DNA of 64,000 nt from Acetobacteraceae bacterium. GTDB taxonomy: Bacteria > Pseudomonadota > Alphaproteobacteria > Acetobacterales > Acetobacteraceae. The stretch's first letter is position 1. Each line of letters opens with the position of its first letter. Below are positions 8,422 to 20,014 of the stretch, piece after piece. Location of the stretch: assembly GCA_022842185.1 (NCBI GenBank), contig JALHQB010000006.1, positions 61,381 to 125,380 on the forward strand, given 5' to 3'. Under the pieces are notes generated by a model. That model worked only from the letters and a program-made list of their open reading frames with translations. It had not been told where the DNA came from and searched no databases. The position numbers were made by a program, and so were the translations under genes.

Positions 8422-9411
8422 TCATTCCACCACCGCGCCCGAGGCACGGATCAACGGCGCGAAGCGGGTCTCGTTCTCGCGCCGGAAATCGGCGAGGCCC
8501 TCCGGCCCGGTCCACCACACGGTCGCGCCTGCCGTCTCATAGCGGTTGCGCACCGCGTCGCTCTCCACCGCTTGGCGGCCGAGTTCGGCCATGCGCGTGA
8601 CGATCGCGGGCGGGATGCCGGCGGGTCCGATCACGCCGCCCCAGGAATTGATCTCATAGCCGGGCAGGAATTCGGCCATCGTCGGCACCTCGGGCGCCTG
8701 CGGGCTGCGTGCCGCCCCCGTGACAGCGAGCGGCCGCAGCTTGCCTTCGCGCGATAGGCGCAGCGCTTCGGGGATATTGCCGAACACCATGTCCACCCGG
8801 CCGCCCATCGTGTCGGTATAGGCCGGCGCGCCGCCGCGATAGGGCACGTGCAGGATGTTCACCCCGGCCATCTGCTTGAACATCTCCCCCGCGATGTGCA
8901 GCGTGGTGCCGGCGCCCGAACTGCCGAAGGTGTAGCGGCCCGGTTCCTGGCGGCACAGCGCGATGAGTTCGGGGATGGTCCGCGCCGGCAGGTCCGGGCG
9001 AACCACCAGCAGGTTGGGCAACTGCCACAGCCCGCAGATGTAGGTGAAGTCGCGCATCACATCGAAGGCCAGTCGGCGATACAGCGATGGCGAGATCGAC
9101 AGCGACGACACCGAGCCGAGCCCGATCGTGGTGCCATCCGGGACGGAACGGGCGATCGCTTCGGTCCCGACATTGCCGCCCGATCCGCTGCGGTTCTCGA
9201 CCACGAAGGACTGGCCGGTGATCTCCGTCATGCGGTTGCACCAGATGCGCGACAACTGGTCGGTCGAAGCGCCGGCGGGGAAGATGGCGATGTAGCGGAC
9301 CGGACCGCCTGGCCAGGCGGGCTGCGACAGGGCCGGTGCGGCGAACGTCGCGGCAGCGGCGGTCAGGATGGCGCGACGGCCTGTCGCCGCGCGGTTGCGT
9401 GCCTGATGCAT
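8422..9411 (-). CDS. Bug-family solute-binding protein 4
   Basis: 329 residues. Signal peptide with GRRAILTAAAATFAA and cleavage after ALS; then VRYIAIFPAGASTDQLSRIW, VENRSGSGGNVGTEAIARS and ILHVPYRGGAPAYTDTMGG. ATG 9411 is used because GGGAGG lies just upstream and the signal peptide begins there; the frame stays open to 9480 without a better start. Duplicate of the preceding protein (7368-8339), on the same strand 82 bases away. Likely periplasmic receptor for a small carboxylate; ligand unknown. Confidence 0.88.
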   Translation of the reverse strand: MHQARNRAATGRRAILTAAAATFAAPALSQPAWPGGPVRYIAIFPAGASTDQLSRIWCNRMTEITGQSFVVENRSGSGGNVGTEAIARSVPDGTTIGLGSVSSLSISPSLYRRLAFDVMRDFTYICGLWQLPNLLVVRPDLPARTIPELIALCRQEPGRYTFGSSGAGTTLHIAGEMFKQMAGVNILHVPYRGGAPAYTDTMGGRVDMVFGNIPEALRLSREGKLRPLAVTGAARSPQAPEVPTMAEFLPGYEINSWGGVIGPAGIPPAIVTRMAELGRQAVESDAVRNRYETAGATVWWTGPEGLADFRRENETRFAPLIRASGAVVE

Positions 9412-9525
9412 CGGTGGCCTCCCATACCCGGTCACGCCGGGCTTGGGGCCATGGCAGACGAGGCGCGCCCCCCGCGTCAAGCATTGTCTCGATACCGGGC
9501 CGCGGCAGGTCCTGCGTGCCGGCGA

Positions 9526-10104
9526 TCAGGGATGCGCGGCCGGCACCGGCACCACGTCGCGGCGGAAGCAGCTTTCGCTGTGGTCGTTGACGATGCCGAC
9601 GGCCTGGAGCCACGCCTGCACGATGGTCGGCCCGACGAACTTGAAGCCGCGCCGCTTCAATTCCTTCGAGACACGCACGGCGAGTCCGGCCGAGGCGGCG
9701 ACCGTCTTCCCATCGCCGCGCAGCACCTGGCCATCGGTGAAGGACCAGCAGAAATCGGCGAAGCCTTCGCCGCGCGCCTGCATCTCGCAATAGATCTGCG
9801 CGCCGCGGATCGTCGCCTCGATCTTCGCGCGCGAACGGATGATGCCGGCATCGCCGAGCAGCCGCAGGATGTCGGCTTCGGTGAAGCGGGCGACCTTATG
9901 CGGATCGAAGCCCGCGAAGCCGGCGCGGAAGGCATCGCGCTTGCGCAGCACGGTGATCCAGGCCAGCCCGGCCTGGAAGCCTTCCAGCATCAGGCATTCC
10001 CACAAGGCGCGCGGGTCGTGTTGGGGCACGCCCCATTCGGCGTCGTGGTATGCGGTCTCCAGCGGGTCCTTCACGGCCCAGCGGCAGCGTTGACGGTCTG
10101 TCAT
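9526..10104 (-). CDS. tag: DNA-3-methyladenine glycosylase I
   Basis: 192 residues, standard for Tag, the monofunctional base-excision glycosylase that removes 3-methyladenine from alkylated DNA. Family marks run along the chain: RCRWAVKDPLETAYHDAEWG (Cys7 and His20 as the first zinc ligands), LWECLMLEGFQAGLAWITVL (about 40-59), FVGPTIVQAWLQAVGIVNDH, then a final H-x3-C pair (HSESC) completing the zinc site. Starts 13 bases after the LysE-family gene stop, so it is probably co-transcribed with it. Cytoplasmic. Confidence 0.95.
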   Translation of the reverse strand: MTDRQRCRWAVKDPLETAYHDAEWGVPQHDPRALWECLMLEGFQAGLAWITVLRKRDAFRAGFAGFDPHKVARFTEADILRLLGDAGIIRSRAKIEATIRGAQIYCEMQARGEGFADFCWSFTDGQVLRGDGKTVAASAGLAVRVSKELKRRGFKFVGPTIVQAWLQAVGIVNDHSESCFRRDVVPVPAAHP

Positions 10105-10117
10105 GGTGTTGTCCTGG

Positions 10118-10729
10118 TCAGCGCGTGGCGATGGCGGCCGCGGCACCCGCCATGGCGACGCCGCTGCCACGGTTGACGATGCGGATGGCGTGCGGCGAGG
10201 TGAACACCCGGCGCGCCCGCGCGGCGGCGAGGGTGTAGGCGGTCATCACCCCGGCCACGATGACGGCGATCACCCCGGCGAGTTCCGTGAAGCCCGCCAA
10301 CGTCAGTGTCTCAAGGCTGACGACCGATGGCAGCAGAGCGAGGAAGAACAGCACCGCCTTCGGATTGCCGAGGTTGATGGCAAGACCCGCCATGAACAGC
10401 CGCCCCGCCCCGTCCGGCGAGACATCCACGGTCCCGATCGGCTTTGCCGCCGAGGTCCAGAATTTCCAGGCCAGGAACAGCAGGTAGGCGGCACCGGCGT
10501 AGCGGATCACGACGAACAGCCCCGCGAAGGTCGAGACGATGGCCGCCAGCCCGGTGGCGGCGACGGTGAACCAGACCAGCGCAGCGGCGACGAAGCCGGC
10601 AATGAAGGCGGGCGCACCCCGCGTGCCGCGCGACAGCACCCGCGCGACAAGGGCGGTGACGCCCGGTCCGGGCAGCGCGACGACCGCAAGATAGGCGGCG
10701 GCGAAAAGGAGAAGGCTCGCGAGATCCAT
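10118..10729 (-). CDS. LysE-family amino-acid exporter 1
   Basis: 203 residues, about six membrane segments. The family signature is at the N-terminus: LLLFAAAYLAVVALPGPGVT, with the PGPG motif, then RGAPAFIAGF, and NLGNPKAVLFFLALLP in the middle (the conserved NPK). LysE/RhtB proteins export basic amino acids, homoserine lactones, threonine or metabolite analogues. ATG 10729 begins the first membrane helix; the frame extends further upstream without support. Followed after 13 bases by tag. A second LysE-family gene lies at 20011-20643. Confidence 0.9.
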   Translation of the reverse strand: MDLASLLLFAAAYLAVVALPGPGVTALVARVLSRGTRGAPAFIAGFVAAALVWFTVAATGLAAIVSTFAGLFVVIRYAGAAYLLFLAWKFWTSAAKPIGTVDVSPDGAGRLFMAGLAINLGNPKAVLFFLALLPSVVSLETLTLAGFTELAGVIAVIVAGVMTAYTLAAARARRVFTSPHAIRIVNRGSGVAMAGAAAAIATR

Positions 10730-10832
10730 GGGGCGGGGGCTTTCGGGGGCGGCGTATGGTGGTGCCGCCAGGGGCCGGGGTGTCGGACGGTAGGCCGTCG
10801 GAATCCGGCGGCGCAAGACCATGCGGCGGAGG

Positions 10833-11147
10833 TCAAGGAGGACGGAACTGCGCGGCGATCCGTGCCGTGCGGGCGAGGAAAAGGCGGGTGCGTGCGGGGC
10901 TGGCGCGGGTTAATGGCTGCGCGGCCTGCGACCGGGACCGAGTGTGCGCGCCGGCAATGCAGCGCGCGGCGTCATCGATTGCGGTCAGGGGCAGGGCGGG
11001 ATAGCGGCCCCAGAGAGCGTCGCGAATGGCGGTGATGGTCGAATCCGCGTCGCGGCCCCGCGCGTGGCAGTCTTCGCGCGTCCGGCGCAGGTGGCGCAGG
11101 GTCGCGTCGTCCAGCCAGTCGGGCGATGGCGCGGCCGTGAGGGGCAT
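10833..11147 (-). CDS. Hypothetical protein, 104 residues
   Basis: I do not recognise this protein. From ATG 11147 it gives 104 residues with a helical, charged middle (WLDDATLRHLRRTREDCHARGRD region, then AIRDALWGRYPALPLTAIDDA) and an Arg/Ala/Thr-rich tail. No signal peptide or membrane segment. The ribosome site is weak. It lies on the same strand as, and about 100 bases before, the LysE-tag pair and could be the first gene of that transcript. A chance open frame in GC-rich DNA remains possible. Confidence 0.45.
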   Translation of the reverse strand: MPLTAAPSPDWLDDATLRHLRRTREDCHARGRDADSTITAIRDALWGRYPALPLTAIDDAARCIAGAHTRSRSQAAQPLTRASPARTRLFLARTARIAAQFRPP

Positions 11148-11213
11148 GGGCGGACCATGACCTGACGGAAGGAACAAATCAAGAACTGGCAATTCTGCCG
11201 GATCATCGACGGT

Positions 11214-11235
11214 CGATTTTTCTAAGCAAAAATCG
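11214..11235. other. A/T-rich perfect hairpin
   Basis: CGATTTTT-CTAAGC-AAAAATCG: eight-base perfect arms and a six-base loop, unusually A/T-rich for this sequence. It sits upstream of the hypothetical gene starting at 11147. It could be an operator or a structured leader. No function can be assigned. Confidence 0.5.
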
Positions 11236-11377
11236 TGCCCTTAACGCTCACCAATGGTTGTGGGGACTGGCACCGCCCTATCGCAACAGGAAGCGAAGGC
11301 GTGCGAGTCACCGACCCATGATTGCAGTCGTGTCGGACCTGCGCGGTGATGCCGTTCTGGCTCGCGCCCAAAAGAAA

Positions 11378-11405
11378 GGCCCAGAAAACCGAGGTTTTCC
11401 GGGCC
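11378..11405 (-). terminator. Intrinsic terminator of trxB-lysR
   Basis: GGCCC-a-GAAAAC-cgag-GTTTTC-c-GGGCC-type stem; read on the minus strand the stem is followed by TTTCTTTT. It is 185 bases beyond the lysR stop and is the first strong terminator downstream. Confidence 0.75.
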
Positions 11406-11589
11406 TAAGTCAACAGGGAGGCTTCACGTCTGGGAGACGAGGGATCCAAGGGACCCCTTCCGACCTAGTCGCCGGATGACCAAACCCTAATGCGGAATCG
11501 GACATGCGTGATTCTCGATATGCACCACCCCGGTATGCGATACGTGCATGGCATCCGCTCACCCTTGTGTGATGTGCGGGGCTGCGGCG

Positions 11590-12480
11590 TTAGCTGCCCG
11601 CATTCACCAGTTCCGACACCAGGAAGTCGCGAAAGACCGATACGCGCTTGGAATGACGCATCTCCTCCGGATAGACGAAAAACGCCTCGATCCGCGGCGC
11701 CTTCACCCCCGGCAACACCTGCACCAGGTCGTCCAGCTGGTCGATGTAATCCGGCAACGCCGCCAGCCCCAGGCCGCTGCGCACCGCCTCCAGCATCCCC
11801 GGCAGGGAATTGATCTCGATCGCGGCGCGGCGCGGCGTCCCGGCGCGGCGGCCAGCCTCGGACAGCCAGTTGATGTTGTCGATCGGCGGACGGTAGTCGC
11901 CATAGACGATCAGCCGATGCGCATCGAGGTCTTCGACCCGCTGCGGAATCCCCGTCGATTTCAGGTAGGACACCGACCCGCACACCTTCCAGCCGAAGGT
12001 CGCGATATGCCGCTGGATCAGATCCGGCTGCCGCGGCGGGTGCATGCGGATGGCCACGTCAGCCTCCCGCATCGCCAGGTCGAGGTCGGAATCATCCAGC
12101 AGCAGCGTCACGCTGATCTCGGGGTGCAGGTCGAGCAGCCGGCGCAAGCGCGGCGCCAGCCAGGAACTGCCGAACCCCGTCGTCGTCGTCACCTTCAACC
12201 GTCCCGCCGGGCGCTCGCGGCTTTCGGTCAGCAGCGCCTCGGTCATCGCCAGCTTGGCGAAAACCTCCCGCACGGTGCGGTTCAGCGTCTCCCCCTGCTC
12301 AGTCAGGATCAGCCCGCGCGCATGGCGGTGGAACAGCGGCACCGTCAGCGCTTCCTCCAGCGCCTGGATCTGCCGTGACACGGCCGATTGGCTGAGGTTC
12401 AGCGTCTCCCCCGCATGGGTGAAAGACCCGGCCTCCGCGACCGCGTGGAAAACGCGCAGCTTGTCCCAGTCGATCGGCAT
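11590..12480 (-). CDS. LysR-family transcriptional regulator
   Basis: 296 residues. N-terminal winged helix-turn-helix (WDKLRVFHAVAEAGSFTHAG, then LNLSQSAVSRQIQALEEAL, residues 4-45), followed by the two-lobed effector domain beginning near residue 90 (GRLKVTTTTGFGSSWLAPRL). The ATG shares its A with the trxB stop (TGATG at 12482-12478), so the two are translationally coupled. LysR genes directly downstream of trxB are common in alphaproteobacteria, but the regulon is not evident. Ends before the terminator at 11378-11405. Confidence 0.92.
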   Translation of the reverse strand: MPIDWDKLRVFHAVAEAGSFTHAGETLNLSQSAVSRQIQALEEALTVPLFHRHARGLILTEQGETLNRTVREVFAKLAMTEALLTESRERPAGRLKVTTTTGFGSSWLAPRLRRLLDLHPEISVTLLLDDSDLDLAMREADVAIRMHPPRQPDLIQRHIATFGWKVCGSVSYLKSTGIPQRVEDLDAHRLIVYGDYRPPIDNINWLSEAGRRAGTPRRAAIEINSLPGMLEAVRSGLGLAALPDYIDQLDDLVQVLPGVKAPRIEAFFVYPEEMRHSKRVSVFRDFLVSELVNAGS

Positions 12481-13463
12481 CAGGCGGCTGCTTGCTCGGT
12501 CTCGGCGTCGATGGCGGCGAGGAACTTCTCCGCCTCCAACGCGGCCATGCAGCCGGTGCCCGCGGCGGTGACGGCCTGGCGGTACACCTTGTCCTGCACG
12601 TCGCCCGCGGCGAAGACGCCAGGGACCGAGGTCTGCGTCGTGCCCGGCTGCGTCATGATGTAGCCCTCCGCATCCATCCCGACCTGCCCCTGGAACAGCG
12701 CGGTCGCCGGCGCGTGGCCGATGGCGACGAAGATACCGTCGAAGGCGCGTTCCGACCGCTCCCCCGTGCGCGCATGGCGCAGCGCCAGGCCGCGCGCGAC
12801 CGGCACGCGGCCGGACGGATCGGCCAGCACCGATTCGGTGATGGTGTCCCACAGCACCGTGATGTTGGGCTTGGCGAACAGCCGCCGCTGCAGGATCTTT
12901 TCGGACCGCAGCGTATCGCGGCGATGGATCAGCGTGACGTGCCGGGCCAGGTTGGACAGGTACAGCGCCTCCTCCGTCGCGGAATTGCCGCCGCCGATCA
13001 CCGCGACATCCTTGCCGCGATAAAAGAACCCATCGCAGGTCGCGCAGGCGGAAACGCCGAAACCACCGAGTTCCTTCTCCCCCGGAATACCCAGCCAGCG
13101 CGCCTGCGCGCCGGTGGCGATGACCACAGCCTCGGCTTCATACACCGTGCCCGAATCGCCGGTCGCGCGGAACGGCCGGCGCGACAGGTCGGTGGCGGTG
13201 ATGACGTCGAACACAACCTTGGCACCGACATGCTCGGCCTGCTTCTGCATCTGTTCCATTAGCCAGGGGCCTTGGATCGCCTCGGCGAAGCCGGGATAAT
13301 TCTCGACATCGGTCGTGATGGTCAGCTGCCCGCCAGGCTGCAGGCCCGCCACCACCAGGGGTTCGAGGCCCGCGCGGGCGGCATAGATCGCCGCCGTGTA
13401 CCCCGCCGGGCCGGCGCCGATGATCAGTAGGCGGGTGCGGTTCGTCTCAGCCACGGCAGGCAT
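12480..13463 (-). CDS. trxB: Thioredoxin-disulfide reductase
   Basis: 327 residues. Transfers electrons from NADPH through FAD to thioredoxin. FAD motif LLIIGAGPAGYTAAIYAAR (12-30), redox pair C140-A-T-C143 in SACATCDGFF, NADPH motif VAVIGGGNSATEEAL, and the C-terminal FAAGDVQDKVYRQAVTAAG segment that contacts FAD. ATG 13463 gives the normal start. Divergent from the Lrp/AsnC gene across 136 bases; lysR follows with a one-base overlap. Confidence 0.97.
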   Translation of the reverse strand: MPAVAETNRTRLLIIGAGPAGYTAAIYAARAGLEPLVVAGLQPGGQLTITTDVENYPGFAEAIQGPWLMEQMQKQAEHVGAKVVFDVITATDLSRRPFRATGDSGTVYEAEAVVIATGAQARWLGIPGEKELGGFGVSACATCDGFFYRGKDVAVIGGGNSATEEALYLSNLARHVTLIHRRDTLRSEKILQRRLFAKPNITVLWDTITESVLADPSGRVPVARGLALRHARTGERSERAFDGIFVAIGHAPATALFQGQVGMDAEGYIMTQPGTTQTSVPGVFAAGDVQDKVYRQAVTAAGTGCMAALEAEKFLAAIDAETEQAAA

Positions 13464-13543
13464 TCCAACCCTTGTTGCAATTCTCTGGATATCGGGCACT
13501 CCACGCACCCTCACAACCCAATGCCTTGAAGGGCCGGGACTCT

Positions 13544-13556
13544 GCAATGATATTGC
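13544..13556. promoter_or_regulatory. Palindrome in the trxB/lrp divergent promoter region
   Basis: GCAAT-GAT-ATTGC, a perfect 5-3-5 inverted repeat 43 bases before the Lrp/AsnC ATG. A related half (GTTGCAATT) lies at 13475-13483 near the trxB start. Lrp-family proteins bind A/T-rich dyads in their own promoters, so this is a candidate autoregulatory site. Confidence 0.45.
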
Positions 13557-13599
13557 GCCAGAGCCCACGCCTGAGCAACGAAGCAAACGAGTTGGTACG

Positions 13600-14076
13600 A
13601 TGAACCGCGAACACGACGCCGGGCTCGATTCGGTGGACCACCATATCCTCGCCGAACTCCAGCAGGATGGCCGGATGACCAATGTCGAGCTGGCGCGGCG
13701 GGTGAACCTGTCCGCCCCGCCCTGCCTGCGCCGCGTGCGCCGGCTGGAGGAAGCCGGCATCATCCGCGGCTACCACGCCGATGTGGACCCGGTTTCCCTG
13801 GGGTGGGAGATCACCTTCTTCGCGCTGGTCGGCCTCGAATCGCAGAAGCTGGCGGTGCTGGATGCCTTCGAGTCGCTGACCACGACCTGGCCCGAAGTGC
13901 GCGAATGCCACATGATCCGCGGCGGCGGCGATTTCCTGCTGCGCCTGGTGGCACGCGACACGGCACACGAAAACGAACTGACCACCCGACTGACCAACGC
14001 ACCCGCCGTGCTGCGGGTGCAGACGCTGCAGACGATCAGGACAGCGAAGGAAATGGCGGGGGTGCCGATCGGGTGA
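13600..14076 (+). CDS. Lrp/AsnC-family transcriptional regulator
   Basis: 158 residues, typical size. N-terminal HTH (LDSVDHHILAELQQDGRM, then NVELARRVNLSAPPCLRRVRRL, residues 9-48) and a C-terminal RAM domain (about 70-150) that binds amino acids and forms octamers. Family members sense leucine or other amino acids and control their metabolism. Divergent from trxB, with a dyad between them. The amino acid sensed is not predictable. Confidence 0.93.
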   Translation: MNREHDAGLDSVDHHILAELQQDGRMTNVELARRVNLSAPPCLRRVRRLEEAGIIRGYHADVDPVSLGWEITFFALVGLESQKLAVLDAFESLTTTWPEVRECHMIRGGGDFLLRLVARDTAHENELTTRLTNAPAVLRVQTLQTIRTAKEMAGVPIG

Positions 14077-14169
14077 GGGCTGGACGCCGAGAGGCCCTTA
14101 AGCCCTTGGCAGGTGGGGTCCGGGGCGGGCGGAGCCCCATGCGCGCGAATGTATGGCGATGGTGTTCCT

Positions 14170-14392
14170 TGGAGAGGGGCGTCGCCCCTCTCCAAACCTC
14201 ACCCCACCAAAGGCTTAAGGCCTTTGGAAACCTCCATTTTGGTGCTGAACGTCGTCAGTCGGCACCAAGACAAGTGCCCCCTTCTTGGCATTTGACGTGT
14301 GAGGACCGCCCCACGTGACAAGCGCCAAGAATCCCGCGGTCCAGGGACCCGTTGGTCCCTGGCGGGGTGGTTTGGAGGGGCAGCGCCCCTCC
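14170..14392 (+). repeat. Dispersed multi-hairpin repeat B, copy 2
   Basis: Starts with GGAGAGGGGCGTCGCCCCTCTCC, then CCAAAGGCTTAAGGCCTTTGG, GTGCTGAACGTCGTCAGTCGGC, GTGAGGACCGCCCCACGTGA, GCCAAGAATCCCGCGG, CCAGGGACCCGTTGGTCCCTGG and GGAGGGGCAGCGCCCCTCC. Same orientation as copy 1. Lies between convergent genes (lrp stop 14076, threonine ammonia-lyase stop 14437) and can act as terminator for both. A small extra hairpin (TGGGGCAAAGCCCCA) follows at 14406-14420. Confidence 0.92.
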
Positions 14393-14436
14393 AATCTTCG
14401 CGCCTATGGGGCAAAGCCCCACTCCAAGTCCCGCAC

Positions 14437-15684
14437 TCACCCCCGGCGCACCACGTAATCCGCCGCTTCCATCGCTGCGATGATGGCGTCGCCCTGCATC
14501 TGGTCGCGCACTTCCACCATCAGGTGCAGTTCGGTGCTTTGCACGGTGGGTGCGCCGAACAGCTGCTGGTGCTTCACCTCGATCACGTTGCCGCCCAGCG
14601 CCGAGATGCGTGTCGCGATGTCAGCCAGCACGCCCGGCCGGTCGGGGATGTCGAAATGCAAGCGCATGATCCGCCCGTCGCGCAGCAACTGCCGCAACAG
14701 CACGTTGGACAGGGCGCGCGCATCGATGTTGCCGCCGCAGACCGTGGTGCCGACGACGCGCCCGCGGAACCGCTCGGGATAGGTCAGCACGGCGGCCAGG
14801 GCCGTGGCGCCGGCACCTTCGGCGACCACCTTTGCCCCTTCGGCCAGAAGGGCGACGGCCTGTTCGACCGCCCGTTCGGGCACCAGCAGGACTTCGACGC
14901 CCAGCCGCCGCAGCGCCGCGAGCGGCGCTTCGCCCACGTCGCGTACGGCGATGCCCTCGGCGATGGTCGGGCCGCCCACCGACACCGGCTGCCCGGCCAG
15001 GCGCTGTGCCATGGCGGGATAGCCTTCGACCTCGACGCCGAACACGGTCATGCCGGGGCGCAGTTCCGCCACCGCGCTGGCGATGCCTGCGCACAGCCCA
15101 CCGCCGCCGACCGGGATGACCAGCACCTCGATCTCCGGCGCGTCTTCCAGCATTTCGAGCGCCATCGTCCCCTGGCCGGCGATGACGCCCAGATCGTCAT
15201 AGGGATGGATGAAGACCAACCCTTCGCGCAGCGCGAGGTCATGCGCATGGGCCGCCGATTCGGCGAGTGTTTCCCCATGCAGGACCACGCGCGCGCCCCA
15301 GGATTCGGTCCGCACCACCTTCGTCGCCGGGGTGAAGCGCGGCATGACGATGGTGGCCGCGACGCCGAGCCGCTGCGCATGGCGCGCCACGGCCTGCGCG
15401 TGGTTGCCGGCGGACATGGCGATGACGCCCGCATCGCGTTCACGCGGCGTCAGCAGTGCGAGCCGGTTCGCCGCGCCGCGTTCCTTGAAGGCGCCGGTCG
15501 CCTGGAGGTTGTCGAGCTTGAGGAACACCCGGGTTCCCGCCGCCCGGCTGACCGCCGGGCTTTCGATGGTGGGCGTTCGGATGATGGCGCCGCGAATTCG
15601 TTCCGCAGCGGCGCGGATGTCGGCGAGCGTGACGCTCGGCGCGACAGGGGCCTCGGCTGGGCGGAGCGCGGTGACGGCGGACAT
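14437..15684 (-). CDS. Threonine ammonia-lyase with C-terminal ACT domain
   Basis: 415 residues. A PLP fold-type II enzyme that deaminates L-threonine to 2-oxobutanoate, the first step towards isoleucine or threonine breakdown. The PLP lysine is Lys67 in TGAFKERGA; the phosphate-binding glycine loop is VIPVGGGGLCAG. The last 80 or so residues (DRPGVLADIATRIS, then GNVIEVKHQQ) form one ACT domain, which points to allosteric control by an amino acid. Length and single ACT match the IlvA1/TdcB-like long form. AAGGAAC precedes the ATG. Confidence 0.92.
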   Translation of the reverse strand: MSAVTALRPAEAPVAPSVTLADIRAAAERIRGAIIRTPTIESPAVSRAAGTRVFLKLDNLQATGAFKERGAANRLALLTPRERDAGVIAMSAGNHAQAVARHAQRLGVAATIVMPRFTPATKVVRTESWGARVVLHGETLAESAAHAHDLALREGLVFIHPYDDLGVIAGQGTMALEMLEDAPEIEVLVIPVGGGGLCAGIASAVAELRPGMTVFGVEVEGYPAMAQRLAGQPVSVGGPTIAEGIAVRDVGEAPLAALRRLGVEVLLVPERAVEQAVALLAEGAKVVAEGAGATALAAVLTYPERFRGRVVGTTVCGGNIDARALSNVLLRQLLRDGRIMRLHFDIPDRPGVLADIATRISALGGNVIEVKHQQLFGAPTVQSTELHLMVEVRDQMQGDAIIAAMEAADYVVRRG

Positions 15685-15821
15685 CGGTGTTCCTTAACGC
15701 GTGATGGCTTGAGGCGGACTCATCGGAAAATCTGAATCACGCGATGAGACAACGGGTTGGAGCGTGGCTGGCGCACCAATGTGAACCAATCATGCCCTGA
15801 CGTGTGGACCAGAAAGACGAA

Positions 15822-15851
15822 GGGCGCCCCGGGTGACCCCGGTGCGCCCTG
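15822..15851 (-). terminator. Terminator of greA
   Basis: Stem AGGGCGC-c-CCGGG / CCCGG-t-GCGCCCT with TGAC loop; minus-strand reading continues TCGTCTTTCT. It lies 22 bases beyond the greA stop at 15874. Confidence 0.7.
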
Positions 15852-15873
15852 GCCGCCGCGATGATGCGGGCGG

Positions 15874-16347
15874 TCAGGCGAAATTCACGGCGGTAATCTC
15901 GACCGACCGGGCGCCGCCGGGGGCGGGAACCTCGACGGAATCGCCGACGCTCTTGCCCATCAGCGCCTTGGCGAGGGGGGAGGTGACGGAGATCGACCCG
16001 TTCTTCATGTCGGCTTCGTGCTGGCCGACGATGCGATAGGTCTTCTCGTCCTCGCTTTCCTCATCGACGATGGTGACGCGCGCGCCGAACAACACCTTGT
16101 TGCCGGACAGGCGGCCGACATCGATGACGTCCACCGACGGGATGACGGCTTCCAGTTCGAGGATCCGGCCTTCGATGAAGGATTGGCGTTCGCGCGCGGC
16201 GTGGTATTCGGCGTTCTCCGACAAATCCCCATGCGCACGCGCTTCCGCAATGGCGCGGATGATGGCGGGGCGCTCTTCGGACCTGAGCACCTTCAGCTCC
16301 TCCTCAAGGCGCACGAGGCCTTCGGCGGTCATCGGGAACTTCTGCAC
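15874..16347 (-). CDS. greA: Transcription elongation factor GreA
   Basis: 157 residues from a GTG start (16347), the normal GreA length. An upstream in-frame start at 16380 would add 11 residues not seen in the family, and GGAAGG lies before the GTG. The N-terminal coiled coil (FPMTAEGLVRLEEELKVL to SENAEYHAARERQSFIEGRI) carries the acidic tip DLSENAEY that enters the RNA polymerase secondary channel to trigger transcript cleavage. The C-terminal FKBP-like domain ends SVEITAVNFA. Downstream of carB on the same strand, a neighbourhood common in alphaproteobacteria. Confidence 0.97.
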   Translation of the reverse strand: MQKFPMTAEGLVRLEEELKVLRSEERPAIIRAIAEARAHGDLSENAEYHAARERQSFIEGRILELEAVIPSVDVIDVGRLSGNKVLFGARVTIVDEESEDEKTYRIVGQHEADMKNGSISVTSPLAKALMGKSVGDSVEVPAPGGARSVEITAVNFA

Positions 16348-16435
16348 GGCGAACCCTTCCCAAACAGTACGATCCCCCAAGCCGGCCCAGGGTTCGAGGT
16401 GAACCAGGCCTGGGCAGGCACATGGGGCAAAGACG

Positions 16436-16464
16436 CCACAGGGGCCAAAAAGGCCCCCATGTGG
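16436..16464 (-). terminator. Hairpin after carB
   Basis: CCACA-GGGGCC-aaaaa-GGCCCC-c-ATGTGG; the stem abuts the carB stop codon (16465-16467). In the minus-strand RNA the loop is UUUUU and no long U-run follows, so it may slow or partly stop transcription between carB and greA rather than end it. Confidence 0.5.
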
Positions 16465-19710
<3,246 letters not shown>

Positions 19711-19714
19711 GGGG

Positions 19715-20014
19715 TCAGGCTTTCCGCGGAAAAAGAAGGAGAATGAGGAAGGCGACGACTGCGGTGATGCCGCCGCCGATCATCGCGCCGCAGATGGCGT
19801 CGTCGGCGAAGTTCGTTCGCTCGAACATCGCCGCCCAGATGCTGGCGCCGCCGACGGCGAGACCATAGGCCGCGCTGACGGCCACGAAGGGCCGCTGGGC
19901 CCGAGGCCCAGGCAGGCCGCGCGTCAGCCGCCAGAACAGCACGACGGCCGGCAGGAACACGACCAGCGCCGCCGTCGCGCCATGCGCGAGCGCATCCAGG
20001 CCATAGTAATTCAT
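19715..20014 (-). CDS. Small membrane protein, unknown function
   Basis: 99 residues with about three hydrophobic helices ([52 protein letters not shown]) and a basic end. I do not recognise the family. Its ATG overlaps the stop of the LysE-family gene (ATGA, 20014-20011), and it ends four bases before carB, so it is firmly inside the carA-to-carB transcript. Confidence 0.7.
   Translation of the reverse strand: MNYYGLDALAHGATAALVVFLPAVVLFWRLTRGLPGPRAQRPFVAVSAAYGLAVGGASIWAAMFERTNFADDAICGAMIGGGITAVVAFLILLLFPRKA

Larger units (their letters stand above)
11148..11589. other. 442-base intergenic region
   Basis: No gene found. It holds an A/T-rich perfect hairpin at 11214-11235 and a strong minus-strand terminator at 11378-11405; the stretch from 11406 to 11589 would be the 3' untranslated end of the trxB-lysR message. 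Frames here are short and lack ribosome sites. Confidence 0.7.

Noticed and set aside
14113..14414. Short frames inside repeat B2, with similar peptides in other B copies
   Set aside because: The shared peptide-like similarity comes from the repeat DNA; stems are kept rather than codons, and frames differ between copies.
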